Assembly (NCBI RefSeq): GCF_014205255.1
Contig: NZ_JACHNE010000001.1
Coordinates: 7,006,001 to 7,070,000, forward strand
Direction: 5' to 3'
Origin: Streptomyces caelestis
GTDB lineage: Bacteria > Actinomycetota > Actinomycetes > Streptomycetales > Streptomycetaceae
DNA length: 64,000 nt
The notes under the pieces were generated by a model. It worked only from the letters and a program-made list of their open reading frames with translations, ran no database searches and had not been told where the DNA came from. Below, piece after piece: positions 31,390 to 40,271 of this stretch. Numbering within the stretch: position 1 is the first letter of the stretch; each line of letters starts with the position of its first letter. Both the position numbers and the translations under genes were made by a program.

Positions 31390-34245
31390 GTGACGACTCC
31401 GTACGACCTGCAGGCGCTGCGCTGGGAGATCGAGCAGCAGATCAAGGGCGTCGTGAACGCCCGGGACCTGGCCGGGATGACCGAGCTGGTACTGGACCGG
31501 TTGGGATGCGAGACGGTGGAGCAAGCGTACGACCGGCTGTACGAGGACTGGGCGGCGCTGCCCCGGGGCACCGTCATGTCCGGCCTGCGGGCCGGACACG
31601 TGCTGAGCGTCCTGCCGATGCTGCGGCTCGAACGGCACCTCTTCGACGCCCTGCGGGAGGAGGAACTCTGGCAGGCGGTACGTGACCACGGGCCGGCGGA
31701 CGAGACCTGGCAGGCCGACGTCGTCGTCAAGAACAGTGCGTTCGGCCTGAGACACCTCACCGATCCCGCCCAGATCGAGCGAGCGCTCGCCCGGATCGAG
31801 AACGCTCAGGCCGTGCACCCGTCCGGCACCCGGACCCGCGAGAACCTCGACTTCGCCCACGCCAACCTACGGACATACCTGGCTGAACTGAGCGGCGGGG
31901 AGGACGACTTCGACACCGCCGTCGACGAGCTGACCCGTCTCGTCGCGACCTCGGACATGGAACCGGGCCTGCGTCTGTCCGTGAACGCGCAGATCGCTCT
32001 GCTGCGGGTGCACCAAGCCATGCGCCGAGACGACGACGCGGCTCTGGCCGAACAGATCCGCGTCCTCGAACACGCCCTGGCCCAGCTGCCCGCCGACCAC
32101 GTCGACCGGCTCGCCTTCGAGTCGCAGATGGAAGCCGCCCGGGCCCACCTGAGCGCCCTGCGAGCACAGCGCACCGGCCGGTGGGAAGCCCCCGCCGAAG
32201 GGGCGGCCGCCGCGACGCCCACCCACGAGATGCGCCGCCGGATCGAAGCGCTGCCGCGCAACGCCCGCGCCGACAAACTGGGCGAGGCAGGCTTCGCGGT
32301 GGGGGCACGCGCCCTGCTGGCCATGGACTACCAGGGGATGCTGGAAGCCCTGGAACTGCAGGAGGCCGCGCTGGAACTGCTCGAACCCGACGACGACCGG
32401 TGGATCCGGGCCACGGGTGCGCTGGGCGTCGTCCACTGCAGTCTGGCCGATCTCCACTTCGCGCCTGAGGCCGACCGCCCCCACCACCTCGACCAGGGCA
32501 TCGCGTTGCTGCGGCACACCCTGAGGATGACCGACGGGCCGCACCACCCCCTGTGGGGCGGCACCGGCATCAACCTCGCCAAGGCCTACCGCCTGCGCGG
32601 CGACGCGTACGCGCACGACGCACGCGCCAGGCGCCTGAACTACGACGCCTCCCGGCGCGTGGGCCTCGAATGCCTGCGCGCGGCCGCCTGGAGCGCCCTG
32701 CTCCAGTCCGGTACCGCCCATGCCGCCGAAACCGCCCGGAGCGCCGGTGCCCAGGCCCTGGACGTGGCGCGCTGGTGCCTGGCCGACGGCGCCCACGCCG
32801 ACGCCGTACGGGCCCTCGACGCGGGACGCGGCCTCGTCCTGCACGCGGCGACCGTGGCCACCACCGTGCTCGACATGCTGACGGAGCTGGGCCGGCCGGC
32901 CCTCGCGCAGGAGTGGCAGGCCGCGGGCCTCGTGCCCGATCCGGCGGGGGAGATGCTGCTCACCGGTCAGCTGGGGGTGGCCGGGCCCTCCAGCCGACTA
33001 CGCCGACGGGTCCTGGAGGCGCTCGCCGACTCCCCACGGCACCACGAGCTGCTGGACGTGCCGTCCCCCGGGGACATCGGCGACGCGCTGAGCGCGATGG
33101 GGGCAACGGCCCTGGTCTATCTGGTGCCCGGCGACGGTGCCGTCTCCGGTCTCCTCGGCCCACGGTCCGGTTCCGGCGCGGCCGTGATCGTCACCGCCGA
33201 CGGCACCACCCGCTCCCTCGACCTGCCCCACCTCACCGTCGACGCACCCCCGCTCACGGCCTACCGCGCCACCGGCACCCCTGGCCGCGACGCCGGCGGG
33301 CCGCCCGTGTCCGACACACCGCCCGGACCGGCCCCGGGCCCCGGCACGAGCCGCGCCGCCCTGGAGCAGCTGTGCGCCTGGGCCGGCACGGCCGTGATGG
33401 AACCGCTGCTGAGCCGGCTCCCGCGCGGTTTCGGCCGGGCGCCCGCCGTCGTCCTGGTGCCCATGGGGGAGCTGGGCGTCGTGCCCTGGCACGCGGCGCG
33501 TGTGACCGGCCGGCGCCGCTCACACGGCTACGCCTGCGAACGGGCGGACATCTCCTACACGCCCTCCGCCCGGCTGCTGTGCGAGGTGGCCGCCCGGCCC
33601 GCCACCGGCACCCGGCAGACCCTGGTCGTCGGCAACCCGACCCGCGACCTGCACCACGCCGGCGAGGAGGCCGAGGCCGTCCACCGTGTCTTCCACCCGG
33701 ACGGCGACCTTCTCGGACCCGGCACCGCCACGCCCGCCGCCGTCACGGACTGGCTGCGCCGGCAGCAGGGCGGACTGCTGCATCTCGCCTGTCACGGAGT
33801 GGTGCGTCAGGGCGAGCGGCACAGTGCCTGTCTCGCCCTGTCGGGCGGGCAGTTGGCCGCCGAGGAGCTGACCGAGGGCGCCGCCCGCTACCGCGGCCTG
33901 GACCTGGTGGTGCTCGCCGCCTGCCGCACCAACGTCTCCGGGCACGGCTACGACGAGGCGTACAGCCTGTCCACCGCGTTCCTCGTCGCGGGCGCCCGTT
34001 CGGTCATCGGTTCCCTGTGGCCGGTGCCCGACGAGGCGACGTCCCTGCTGATGTACATGACCCACCACTTCATGAGCCACGAGGGCCTGCCGCCCGGACG
34101 GGCACTGCGCAGCGCCCAGTCGTGGATGCTCAACGACCGCCGCGAGGCACCGCCCGGCATGCCGGCCCACCTCGGCGCACGGGTACGGCACATCCGCGGC
34201 GACGACCTGACGGCGTGGGCGGGCTTCACCCACCTCGGCTGGTGA
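31390..34245 (+). CDS. CHAT-domain protease with N-terminal helical repeats
   Basis: A 951-residue protein from GTG 31390 (VTTPYDLQAL). Residues 1-520 are helical and likely tetratricopeptide-like, with alternating hydrophobic helices (for example RPHHLDQGIALLRHTLRM). The C-terminal 300 residues form a CHAT (caspase-HetF-associated with TPR) protease: AVVLVPMGELGVVPWHAA, catalytic His in GGLLHLACHGV near residue 795, and Cys in LVVLAACRTN near 840, then GARSVIGSLWPVPDEATSLL. CHAT enzymes are cysteine proteases of the separase/caspase clan, seen in bacterial immune and cell-death modules. Last gene of the operon. Confidence 0.88.
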   Translation: MTTPYDLQALRWEIEQQIKGVVNARDLAGMTELVLDRLGCETVEQAYDRLYEDWAALPRGTVMSGLRAGHVLSVLPMLRLERHLFDALREEELWQAVRDHGPADETWQADVVVKNSAFGLRHLTDPAQIERALARIENAQAVHPSGTRTRENLDFAHANLRTYLAELSGGEDDFDTAVDELTRLVATSDMEPGLRLSVNAQIALLRVHQAMRRDDDAALAEQIRVLEHALAQLPADHVDRLAFESQMEAARAHLSALRAQRTGRWEAPAEGAAAATPTHEMRRRIEALPRNARADKLGEAGFAVGARALLAMDYQGMLEALELQEAALELLEPDDDRWIRATGALGVVHCSLADLHFAPEADRPHHLDQGIALLRHTLRMTDGPHHPLWGGTGINLAKAYRLRGDAYAHDARARRLNYDASRRVGLECLRAAAWSALLQSGTAHAAETARSAGAQALDVARWCLADGAHADAVRALDAGRGLVLHAATVATTVLDMLTELGRPALAQEWQAAGLVPDPAGEMLLTGQLGVAGPSSRLRRRVLEALADSPRHHELLDVPSPGDIGDALSAMGATALVYLVPGDGAVSGLLGPRSGSGAAVIVTADGTTRSLDLPHLTVDAPPLTAYRATGTPGRDAGGPPVSDTPPGPAPGPGTSRAALEQLCAWAGTAVMEPLLSRLPRGFGRAPAVVLVPMGELGVVPWHAARVTGRRRSHGYACERADISYTPSARLLCEVAARPATGTRQTLVVGNPTRDLHHAGEEAEAVHRVFHPDGDLLGPGTATPAAVTDWLRRQQGGLLHLACHGVVRQGERHSACLALSGGQLAAEELTEGAARYRGLDLVVLAACRTNVSGHGYDEAYSLSTAFLVAGARSVIGSLWPVPDEATSLLMYMTHHFMSHEGLPPGRALRSAQSWMLNDRREAPPGMPAHLGARVRHIRGDDLTAWAGFTHLGW

Positions 34246-34252
34246 CGGCTCG

Positions 34253-36181
34253 TCACACCTCGGTGCGGACGACCAACTGGGCCGTCCCCCAGCGGCCCGC
34301 CCCGTACGCCGGCCCGCCCGCGTCCCGCCCGCCCCCGGCACCCGCCGCGACGAGCCGCAGCAGGCCGCCCCCACCGGCCGGTGCCACGCTCCCGCGTGCG
34401 CCGGAAGGGGCGCCGGGGGACCAGGCGGGCAGCCGGAACGGGGCGATGTTCAGCTCGTCCTCCGCGACGATCACCTTGAGCCAGTCCCGGGTGAAGGCGC
34501 CCCGCACCGCCGAACGCCCGGGCGGCAGCCGCAGCCACACGGGCTCCCCGCGCCGTGCCCACCCGACCCTGCCGTCCCCGATGAACTCGCCCTCGAACAG
34601 GTGCGGCGACGAGCCGTAACGGTCCGTCAGGTCGAGCAGCACCGCCCACAGATGACGCCCGGCGTGGTTGTGGATCCCGACCCGCACCTGCGGCTCCCGG
34701 CCGTCGGGTGTGTACCCGCAGACGACCTCGCCGACCGCCGAGTGCCGCAGGCTGCCCACCGCGGTCTCCTCGACGGTGATCCGGACCAGCGACGACAGCA
34801 ACGGGTCCGGGTTGACCAGGTCCCGGATCTGGTGCCAACGGGCGATGTGGGCCAGGCAGTCGGCGACACGTGCCGCGTCCGCGGGGGTCCGCAGTGGTAG
34901 CTCGGGCAGGGCATGCCCGGCACCACCCGACACCCGCGCCCGGCCGTCCCCGACCTCCACACGCAGCCGCAGTGCGTCCGCGGCGCCGTGCGCCGACGGC
35001 AGCGGCAGCCCCTCCCGGACCCCGGTCGCCGACGGCAGCGGTGCGGGTCCCTCCGGCGCAAGGGCCAGGGCGGGCACCTCCGTGACCGCCTTCGCGACCA
35101 GGCGTACGGCGGCCGTCTCGCCCGACAGCGTCACGGCAGCGGGCGGGAACGCCAGCGCCGACGGAGTCACGGCGTGCGCCGACTGCCGCTCCTGGTCCGT
35201 CGGTTGCCAGCCGACCGGATCCACCAGGGCCGACTCGGGGCGTACTTCGCGGACCACCACCGCACGCGCTCCGGCGTCCCCGAGCAGGGTGAACTCCGCG
35301 CCGGGGGACCGCAGTCCGTGTGCCGCACCGCAGTTGACCTCCCAGCCCCACGCCGTGTGCCGCAGCAGGAACGGCGAGGCCGGCACCGGGTCGCCGGACA
35401 GGAACCCTCCGTCCTCCGGCCCGCGCAGCTCGGGGTGCTGCACCTGGCTCAGGGCACGTACGCGCGCCTCGGTCAGCGCGTGCAGTTCCCCGTACGCGGC
35501 CGTGGGGCCGAGCCGGTCCAGCGCGCCCAGCAGCGCATGGCTGAAGTAGCCCCGGACCCGCCCGTCGACGACGTTCTCGTGCGCCAGCTCCTGCGGGCGG
35601 CAGGCGGCCAGCAGCACGTGCCGGCCCGGCTCGGGAACCTGCGTGCCGCCGCCGTCCCGGGCGCCCGCGACCGCCGCCGTCTGCCACCAGGGCTGCCAGG
35701 GCGCGCCCCGGACCGCCGCGCCGGGCGGACCGGCGGCGTCCTCGCGTGTCGCACCGCCCGAGTGGCAGCAGTCCAGCACCGCGACGACATGGGTGCCACG
35801 GGCCGCGATGCCGTCCAGGAGCGCCCCGAGTTCGGTGTCCCGCAACACCGGCTGCCCGCCCGGCACCAGGCTGTCGTGACACACCAGCGCCTGTGACCAG
35901 CCGGTGGCCTCACCCGGATCGGCGGTCGGGCTCTGGCTGCCGTGCCCGCTGAACCAGAGCAGCGCGGTGTCCTCCGGCCCGCTCTGCCCGAGATGCTCCT
36001 CCAGCCCCGCGAGCACCGCCGCCCGGGTCGCCTCCGCGTCGTACAGCGTCCGGATCCGCGTGGCCGGACCACTCAGGCTCCGCAGCCGGCTCTCCGCCGC
36101 CCGTACGTCGTTGACGCAGCCGCGCAGCGGCCGGCCGGGGTAGTCGTCGATGCCTACGAGCAGGGCGTACACGGTGCGCAT
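34253..36181 (-). CDS. Caspase-family (C14) peptidase
   Basis: A 642-residue protein from ATG 36181. Residues 1-270 are a caspase-like protease: VYALLVGIDDYPGRPLRGCV at the start, catalytic His80 in LLWFSGHGSQ, and Cys138/Cys139 in VVAVLDCCHSGGA. About 370 further residues form an unrecognised C-terminal region (beta-rich around SPHLFEGEFIGDGRVGW, and a proline/glycine-rich tail). Its stop lies 7 bp from the stop of the CHAT gene on the other strand. Two distinct clan CD proteases are thus side by side. Prokaryotic caspases are implicated in programmed cell death and phage defence; the target here is unknown. Confidence 0.86.
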   Translation of the reverse strand: MRTVYALLVGIDDYPGRPLRGCVNDVRAAESRLRSLSGPATRIRTLYDAEATRAAVLAGLEEHLGQSGPEDTALLWFSGHGSQSPTADPGEATGWSQALVCHDSLVPGGQPVLRDTELGALLDGIAARGTHVVAVLDCCHSGGATREDAAGPPGAAVRGAPWQPWWQTAAVAGARDGGGTQVPEPGRHVLLAACRPQELAHENVVDGRVRGYFSHALLGALDRLGPTAAYGELHALTEARVRALSQVQHPELRGPEDGGFLSGDPVPASPFLLRHTAWGWEVNCGAAHGLRSPGAEFTLLGDAGARAVVVREVRPESALVDPVGWQPTDQERQSAHAVTPSALAFPPAAVTLSGETAAVRLVAKAVTEVPALALAPEGPAPLPSATGVREGLPLPSAHGAADALRLRVEVGDGRARVSGGAGHALPELPLRTPADAARVADCLAHIARWHQIRDLVNPDPLLSSLVRITVEETAVGSLRHSAVGEVVCGYTPDGREPQVRVGIHNHAGRHLWAVLLDLTDRYGSSPHLFEGEFIGDGRVGWARRGEPVWLRLPPGRSAVRGAFTRDWLKVIVAEDELNIAPFRLPAWSPGAPSGARGSVAPAGGGGLLRLVAAGAGGGRDAGGPAYGAGRWGTAQLVVRTEV

Positions 36182-36352
36182 GCGGTGATCCTTCCAGACC
36201 TGCCGGGGCGCGGGCAGGGCGTTTCCGGGGCGCATACCGGGCGCGTGCGCGCAACCCCATGACCCCCCGCCCCGAACCGAGTTGACTTGGCTGTGGTGAT
36301 GGCTGATGTTTGTGCCGCCTTCAGCACCGCGCGTAACGGAAGGAACCTGCAC

Positions 36353-37411
36353 GTGAGTTTCGGGGGACCCACCAATCCGTACCAGCCACCCGGGCCACCG
36401 GCCCATGGCCCCTACCCGCCGCCCCCGTACGTGCCGCCCCAGCCGGGCCCGGCACCGTACGGCTACCCGCACCCCCACCCGCACCCCCCGCACCCGCATC
36501 CCCAGCCGTACCCCTACCCGTACGTCCCCCAGCCGCAGCCGGGCAGGGGCGGCCTGCGCGGTGGCGAATGGCCGTCGGTACGCGAGCTGTTGCGGCAGGG
36601 GCAGCCGCGGGTCTCCGGCTGCGTGTGGCTGGTGCTGCTCGCCCCGTGCACCTGGTTCGTGTTCCTGCCGCTCGTGCTGGGCTACTCGTTCGCGCGCTCG
36701 GCCCGCATCCGGGCCCGCCGGTTGTTCCCGCACACGCACCGGGCCGTCGACGACCGGCGCGTGACGCGCGTGCAGCAGGTGCGGGCCTGGACCGCGGCCG
36801 CCATGTCCCTGCTGCTGCTCGCCGTCTACGGCAAACCGGAGGACGTCACCGAGGCCCAGGAGCAGTACATGATGCGGCTGGTGGTCACCCCGCCCCTGCT
36901 GCTCCTGAGCGCCCCCGTCGTGATCGCGGTGCTGTTCCGGTGGGCGTCGGCGGAGACCAGGTCGGCCATGCGGGCACGGGTCCGGGTCGCCCTGCGGTCG
37001 GCCCGCTGGTACGTCGGCGCCGTGATGGCCGTCCCGCTGCTCGGCGGGGTGATCATCATGCTCGGCCGGAACCAGACGCCCTCCTCCGGTTCGGCGGGCG
37101 CCGCCCCCTGGCTGATCCTCGCGACCGCCCTGCCCCTGGCCTGGCTCCTGTTCTTCCTGGGCTTCGCGACCGGCCCGGCCGTCCGTACCGGCTTCAACAC
37201 CGCGGCCGTGCACGCCGCGCTCCCCGCCCTGCTGACCGGCACGCTGGTGTGGGAGTTCGCCGCCATGAGCCTGGTCGCCGGCGGCCTGCCGCCCGGACCG
37301 CCGCTGATCCAGGCCCTCGCCGTCATCGGCGGTCCCGCCTCGGTGACGGCGGTGGTCTGGTGGGAGATCCGCCGTCTGCGCACCCTGTACGGGGTGACGC
37401 TGCGCGCCTGA
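36353..37411 (+). CDS. Membrane protein with proline/histidine-rich cytosolic leader
   Basis: A 352-residue protein from GTG 36353. The first 65 residues are almost entirely Pro, Tyr, His and Gly (PYQPPGPPAHGPYPPPPYV, HPHPHPPHPHPQPYPYPYV). After this come about six hydrophobic segments: VWLVLLAPCTWFVFLPLVLG near residue 90, TAAAMSLLLLAV, TPPLLLLSAPVVIAVLF, YVGAVMAVPLLGGVIIM, APWLILATALPLAWLLFFL and LIQALAVIGGPASVTAVV. No enzyme motif is visible. It may anchor or assist the adjacent protease cluster, but this is a guess from position. Confidence 0.7.
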   Translation: MSFGGPTNPYQPPGPPAHGPYPPPPYVPPQPGPAPYGYPHPHPHPPHPHPQPYPYPYVPQPQPGRGGLRGGEWPSVRELLRQGQPRVSGCVWLVLLAPCTWFVFLPLVLGYSFARSARIRARRLFPHTHRAVDDRRVTRVQQVRAWTAAAMSLLLLAVYGKPEDVTEAQEQYMMRLVVTPPLLLLSAPVVIAVLFRWASAETRSAMRARVRVALRSARWYVGAVMAVPLLGGVIIMLGRNQTPSSGSAGAAPWLILATALPLAWLLFFLGFATGPAVRTGFNTAAVHAALPALLTGTLVWEFAAMSLVAGGLPPGPPLIQALAVIGGPASVTAVVWWEIRRLRTLYGVTLRA

Positions 37412-37519
37412 GCGCACGGCCCGTCAACCCCGCGTCCCGCACGAGGCGTTGGCGCCGCCGGCGCGGGTCATCGCCCGTCCGGGCCCCGCATCCGCCCCGG
37501 GCGTGGTTACGTATGGCCC

Positions 37520-38197
37520 ATGACTGCGATCAGACTCCTCCTCGTCGACGACGATCCGCTGGTGCGGGCCGGACTGTCCTTCATGATGGGCGGGGCCGAC
37601 GACATCGAGATCGTCGGCGAGGCGGCCGACGGCGGCGAGGTGGAGGCGCTCGTCGACCGCACCCGCCCGGACGTCGTGCTCATGGACATCCGGATGCCGA
37701 CGGTGGACGGTCTGACGGCCACGGAGCGGCTGCGCGCCCGCAAGGACGCCCCGCAGGTGGTGGTCCTCACCACCTTCCACGCCGACGAACAGGTCCTGCG
37801 GGCGCTGCGCGTGGGCGCCGCCGGGTTCGTCCTCAAGGACACCCCGCCGGCCGAGATCCTCTCGGCGGTACGCCGGGTCGCGGCCGGCGACCCGGTCCTG
37901 TCGCCCACCGTCACCCGCCAGCTGATGCAGCACGCGGTCGGCACCGCCGCCGACACCCGCCGCGCACGCGCGCGTGCCCGCATGTCCGCCCTGAACGACC
38001 GCGAGCGCGAGGTCGCCGTCGCGGTCGGCCGGGGCCTGTCCAACGCGGAGATCGCCACCGGCCTCTTCATGAGCGTCGCCACGGTCAAGACGCACGTCTC
38101 CCGCATCCTGGCCAAGCTCGACCTCAACAACCGCGTGCAGATCGCGCTGCTGGCCTACGACGCGGGACTCCTGGAGGAGCAACAGGAGGGGCACTGA
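37520..38197 (+). CDS. NarL/LuxR-type response regulator
   Basis: A 225-residue regulator. The receiver domain has the acidic pocket LLLVDDDPLVRAGLSFM, the phosphorylated aspartate in DVVLMDIRMPTVDG near residue 57, the threonine in VVVLTTF and the lysine in GFVLKDTPP. A LuxR-type helix-turn-helix follows: LNDREREVAVAVGRGLSNAE, IATGLFMSVATVKTHVSRIL. It would normally be encoded directly behind its sensor kinase; the kinase at 26968-28248 is the obvious partner, now 9.3 kb away. Confidence 0.92.
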   Translation: MTAIRLLLVDDDPLVRAGLSFMMGGADDIEIVGEAADGGEVEALVDRTRPDVVLMDIRMPTVDGLTATERLRARKDAPQVVVLTTFHADEQVLRALRVGAAGFVLKDTPPAEILSAVRRVAAGDPVLSPTVTRQLMQHAVGTAADTRRARARARMSALNDREREVAVAVGRGLSNAEIATGLFMSVATVKTHVSRILAKLDLNNRVQIALLAYDAGLLEEQQEGH

Positions 38198-38227
38198 CCG
38201 CCCTGCCGGCCCGCCGGCTGCCCGCCG

Positions 38228-39250
38228 TCACCCGAAGGGCGAGGCGGTCCCGCCGGGGACCTCCGCGAGGTGCACCGGCCTGCGCTCCCGGCGTGACAGC
38301 TCGCACGCCTCGGCGACGCGCAGCGCCTGGAGGGCCTCGCGCCCGTCGCAGGGGTTGGCCCGTTCGCCCCGCACCACCTCGACGAACGCGTTCAGTTCCG
38401 CCTCGTAGGCGGGGCCGAAGCGCTCCAGGAAGCCCGTCCAGGGCTTGTCCGCGGCGGGCGGCCCGGTCGGCTCGGTGGACGCGATCGGCGTACGGTCGTC
38501 CAGGCCGACCACGATCTGGTCGAGCTCACCGGCCAGCTCCATGCGCACGTCGTAGCCGGCTCCGTTCAGCCGGGCGCCGGTGATCGTGGCGAGCGTGCCG
38601 TCGTCGAGGGTGAGGAGCGCGGCACCGGTGTCGACGTCGCCCGCCGCGCGGAACATCGCGGGCCCGGCGTCGGACCCGGCCGCGTACACGTCCGCCACCT
38701 CCCGGCCCGTCACCCAGCGCAGCACGTCGAAGTCGTGGATCAGCGTGTCCCGGTACAGCCCGCCGGACACCGGCAGCCACGCCGCGGGCGGCGGCGCCTG
38801 GTCGCTGGTGAGCGCCCGCACGGTGTGCAGCCGCCCCAGCCTGCCGGAGCGCACGGCCTCGCGGGCGCCCCGGTAACCCGCGTCGAAGCGGCGCTGGAAG
38901 CCCATCTGGAGCACCGTCCCGGCCGTCTCGACCTCGGCGATCGCGCTCAGGGTCCCCGGCAGATCCAGCGCGATGGGCTTCTCGCAGAACACCGGCAAAC
39001 CCGAGCGTGCTGCCCGACCGATCAGTTCGGCGTGGGCCGACGTCGCCGTCGTGATCACCACCGCGTCGACCCCCCACCGGAAGATCTCCTCCACGCCGGG
39101 CGCGGCCGTCTCACCCAGCCGGTTCGCCAGTTCCTGGGCCCGCGAGGCGTCCGCGTCCGTGAGGATCAGGGAGCCGACGTCACGGTGCCGGCTGAGGGTG
39201 TTCGCGTGGATCGTGCCGATGCGGCCCGTACCGATGACGCCGATGCGCAT
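38228..39250 (-). CDS. Gfo/Idh/MocA-family oxidoreductase (inositol 2-dehydrogenase-like)
   Basis: A 340-residue NAD(P)-dependent sugar or polyol dehydrogenase from ATG 39250. The Rossmann motif IGVIGTGRIGTIHANTLSRH is at the N-terminus, FCEKPIALDLPGT (the EKP motif) is near residue 95 and GLYRDTLIHDFDVLRWVTG near 170 holds the conserved aspartate and histidine. Family members act on myo-inositol, glucose and related compounds; the exact substrate is unresolved. It is divergent from a GntR gene with a palindrome between them. Confidence 0.85.
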   Translation of the reverse strand: MRIGVIGTGRIGTIHANTLSRHRDVGSLILTDADASRAQELANRLGETAAPGVEEIFRWGVDAVVITTATSAHAELIGRAARSGLPVFCEKPIALDLPGTLSAIAEVETAGTVLQMGFQRRFDAGYRGAREAVRSGRLGRLHTVRALTSDQAPPPAAWLPVSGGLYRDTLIHDFDVLRWVTGREVADVYAAGSDAGPAMFRAAGDVDTGAALLTLDDGTLATITGARLNGAGYDVRMELAGELDQIVVGLDDRTPIASTEPTGPPAADKPWTGFLERFGPAYEAELNAFVEVVRGERANPCDGREALQALRVAEACELSRRERRPVHLAEVPGGTASPFG

Positions 39251-39282
39251 GAAAACAAAGTGCGTGCACAACCCGCCCCTGT

Positions 39283-39307
39283 CAATCTGAATGTCCGGAC
39301 AATCTGA
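39283..39307. promoter_or_regulatory. Candidate GntR operator in the divergent promoter
   Basis: The perfect palindrome TGTCCGGACA at 39292-39301 lies midway between the divergent Gfo/Idh/MocA and GntR starts. It is flanked by the direct repeat CAATCTGA at 39283-39290 and 39300-39307. Its position suits binding by the GntR-type protein encoded just to the right. Only the sequence symmetry supports it. Confidence 0.45.
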
Positions 39308-39351
39308 CTACACAACTTCCCGTCAACAACGCACGGAGCTACGCTCGGCCC

Positions 39352-40116
39352 GTGCCGAAACCAGAAGTGGACCCGACCGTGCAGCTCGAGCTGAGCGTGG
39401 ACCGCAGCTCTCCCGTGCCGTTGTACTTCCAGCTGTCCCAGCAGCTGGAGGCCGCGATCGAGCACGGCACGCTGACCCCCGGCAGCCTGCTGGGCAACGA
39501 GATCGAGCTCGCCGCCCGGCTCGGCCTGTCCCGGCCGACCGTCCGCCAGGCCATCCAGTCGCTCGTCGACAAGGGCCTCCTCGTACGCCGCCGCGGCGTG
39601 GGCACCCAGGTCGTGCACAGCCAGGTCAAGCGCCCGCTGGAGCTCAGCAGCCTCTACGACGACCTGGAGGCGGCGGGTCAGCGCCCGGCCACCAAGGTCC
39701 TCGTCAACACGCTCGTACCCGCCTCCGCCGAGGTCGCCGCCGCACTCGGCGTCGCCGAGGACAGCGACGTCCACCGCGTGGAACGCCTCCGCCTCGCCCA
39801 CGGCGAGCCCATGGCCTACCTGTGCAACTTCCTGCCCCCCGGCCTCATCGACCTCGACACCGGCCAGCTGGAGACCACGGGCCTGTACCGCCTGATGCGG
39901 GCGGCCGGCATCACCCTGCACAGCGCCCGCCAGTCGATCGGCGCCCGCGCGGCGACGACGGTGGAGGCGGAGCGGCTGGCGGAGGAGACGGGGGCCCCGC
40001 TGCTCACCATGCAACGCGTCACGTTCGACGACACGGGCCGCGCGGTCGAGTACGGCACGCACACGTACCGCCCGACGCGCTACTCGTTCGAGTTCCAGCT
40101 CCTGGTGAGGACTTAG
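39352..40116 (+). CDS. GntR-family transcriptional regulator (HutC/FadR-like UTRA domain)
   Basis: A 254-residue regulator from GTG 39352. The winged helix is seen in PLYFQLSQQLEAAIEHGTLT, NEIELAARLGLSRPTVRQAI and LLVRRRGVGTQVV. The C-terminal UTRA domain has HRVERLRLAHGEPMAYLCNF and ends RYSFEFQLLVRT, the usual HutC-subfamily layout that senses small metabolites, often sugars. With the neighbouring dehydrogenase and ROK kinase it probably controls carbohydrate use. Confidence 0.9.
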   Translation: MPKPEVDPTVQLELSVDRSSPVPLYFQLSQQLEAAIEHGTLTPGSLLGNEIELAARLGLSRPTVRQAIQSLVDKGLLVRRRGVGTQVVHSQVKRPLELSSLYDDLEAAGQRPATKVLVNTLVPASAEVAAALGVAEDSDVHRVERLRLAHGEPMAYLCNFLPPGLIDLDTGQLETTGLYRLMRAAGITLHSARQSIGARAATTVEAERLAEETGAPLLTMQRVTFDDTGRAVEYGTHTYRPTRYSFEFQLLVRT

Positions 40117-40138
40117 AGGACCTGAGGGGGACGCGATT

Positions 40139-40205
40139 CCTGGGGGCGCGAGGCTGTATCGGTGTGCGGCTCCGCCGCGTGGGCGCAGCCCCCACGAACC
40201 CGCAC
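40139..40205. repeat. Intergenic REP-like palindromic element
   Basis: The GntR-ROK gap contains GGGGGCGCGAGGCTGTATCG followed by GTGCGGCTCCGCCGCGTGGG and CGCAGCCCCCACGAACCCGC. The GCGGCTCCGCCGC palindrome with a nearby CAGCCCCCAC is a pattern I recognise as a common dispersed intergenic sequence in Streptomyces genomes. No gene occupies this 155-bp gap. Confidence 0.5.
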
Positions 40206-40271
40206 TCGGCAACGATCCGCACCACCCCTCTGCTCCGCACCCTGCCTCCCCGTGAGGCAGAATCGGCGGCG

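Noticed and set aside
34253..37417. Extension of the caspase frame upstream to 37417
   Set aside because: The extra residues are antisense to the membrane protein gene and low-complexity; ATG 36181 starts exactly at the caspase motif.
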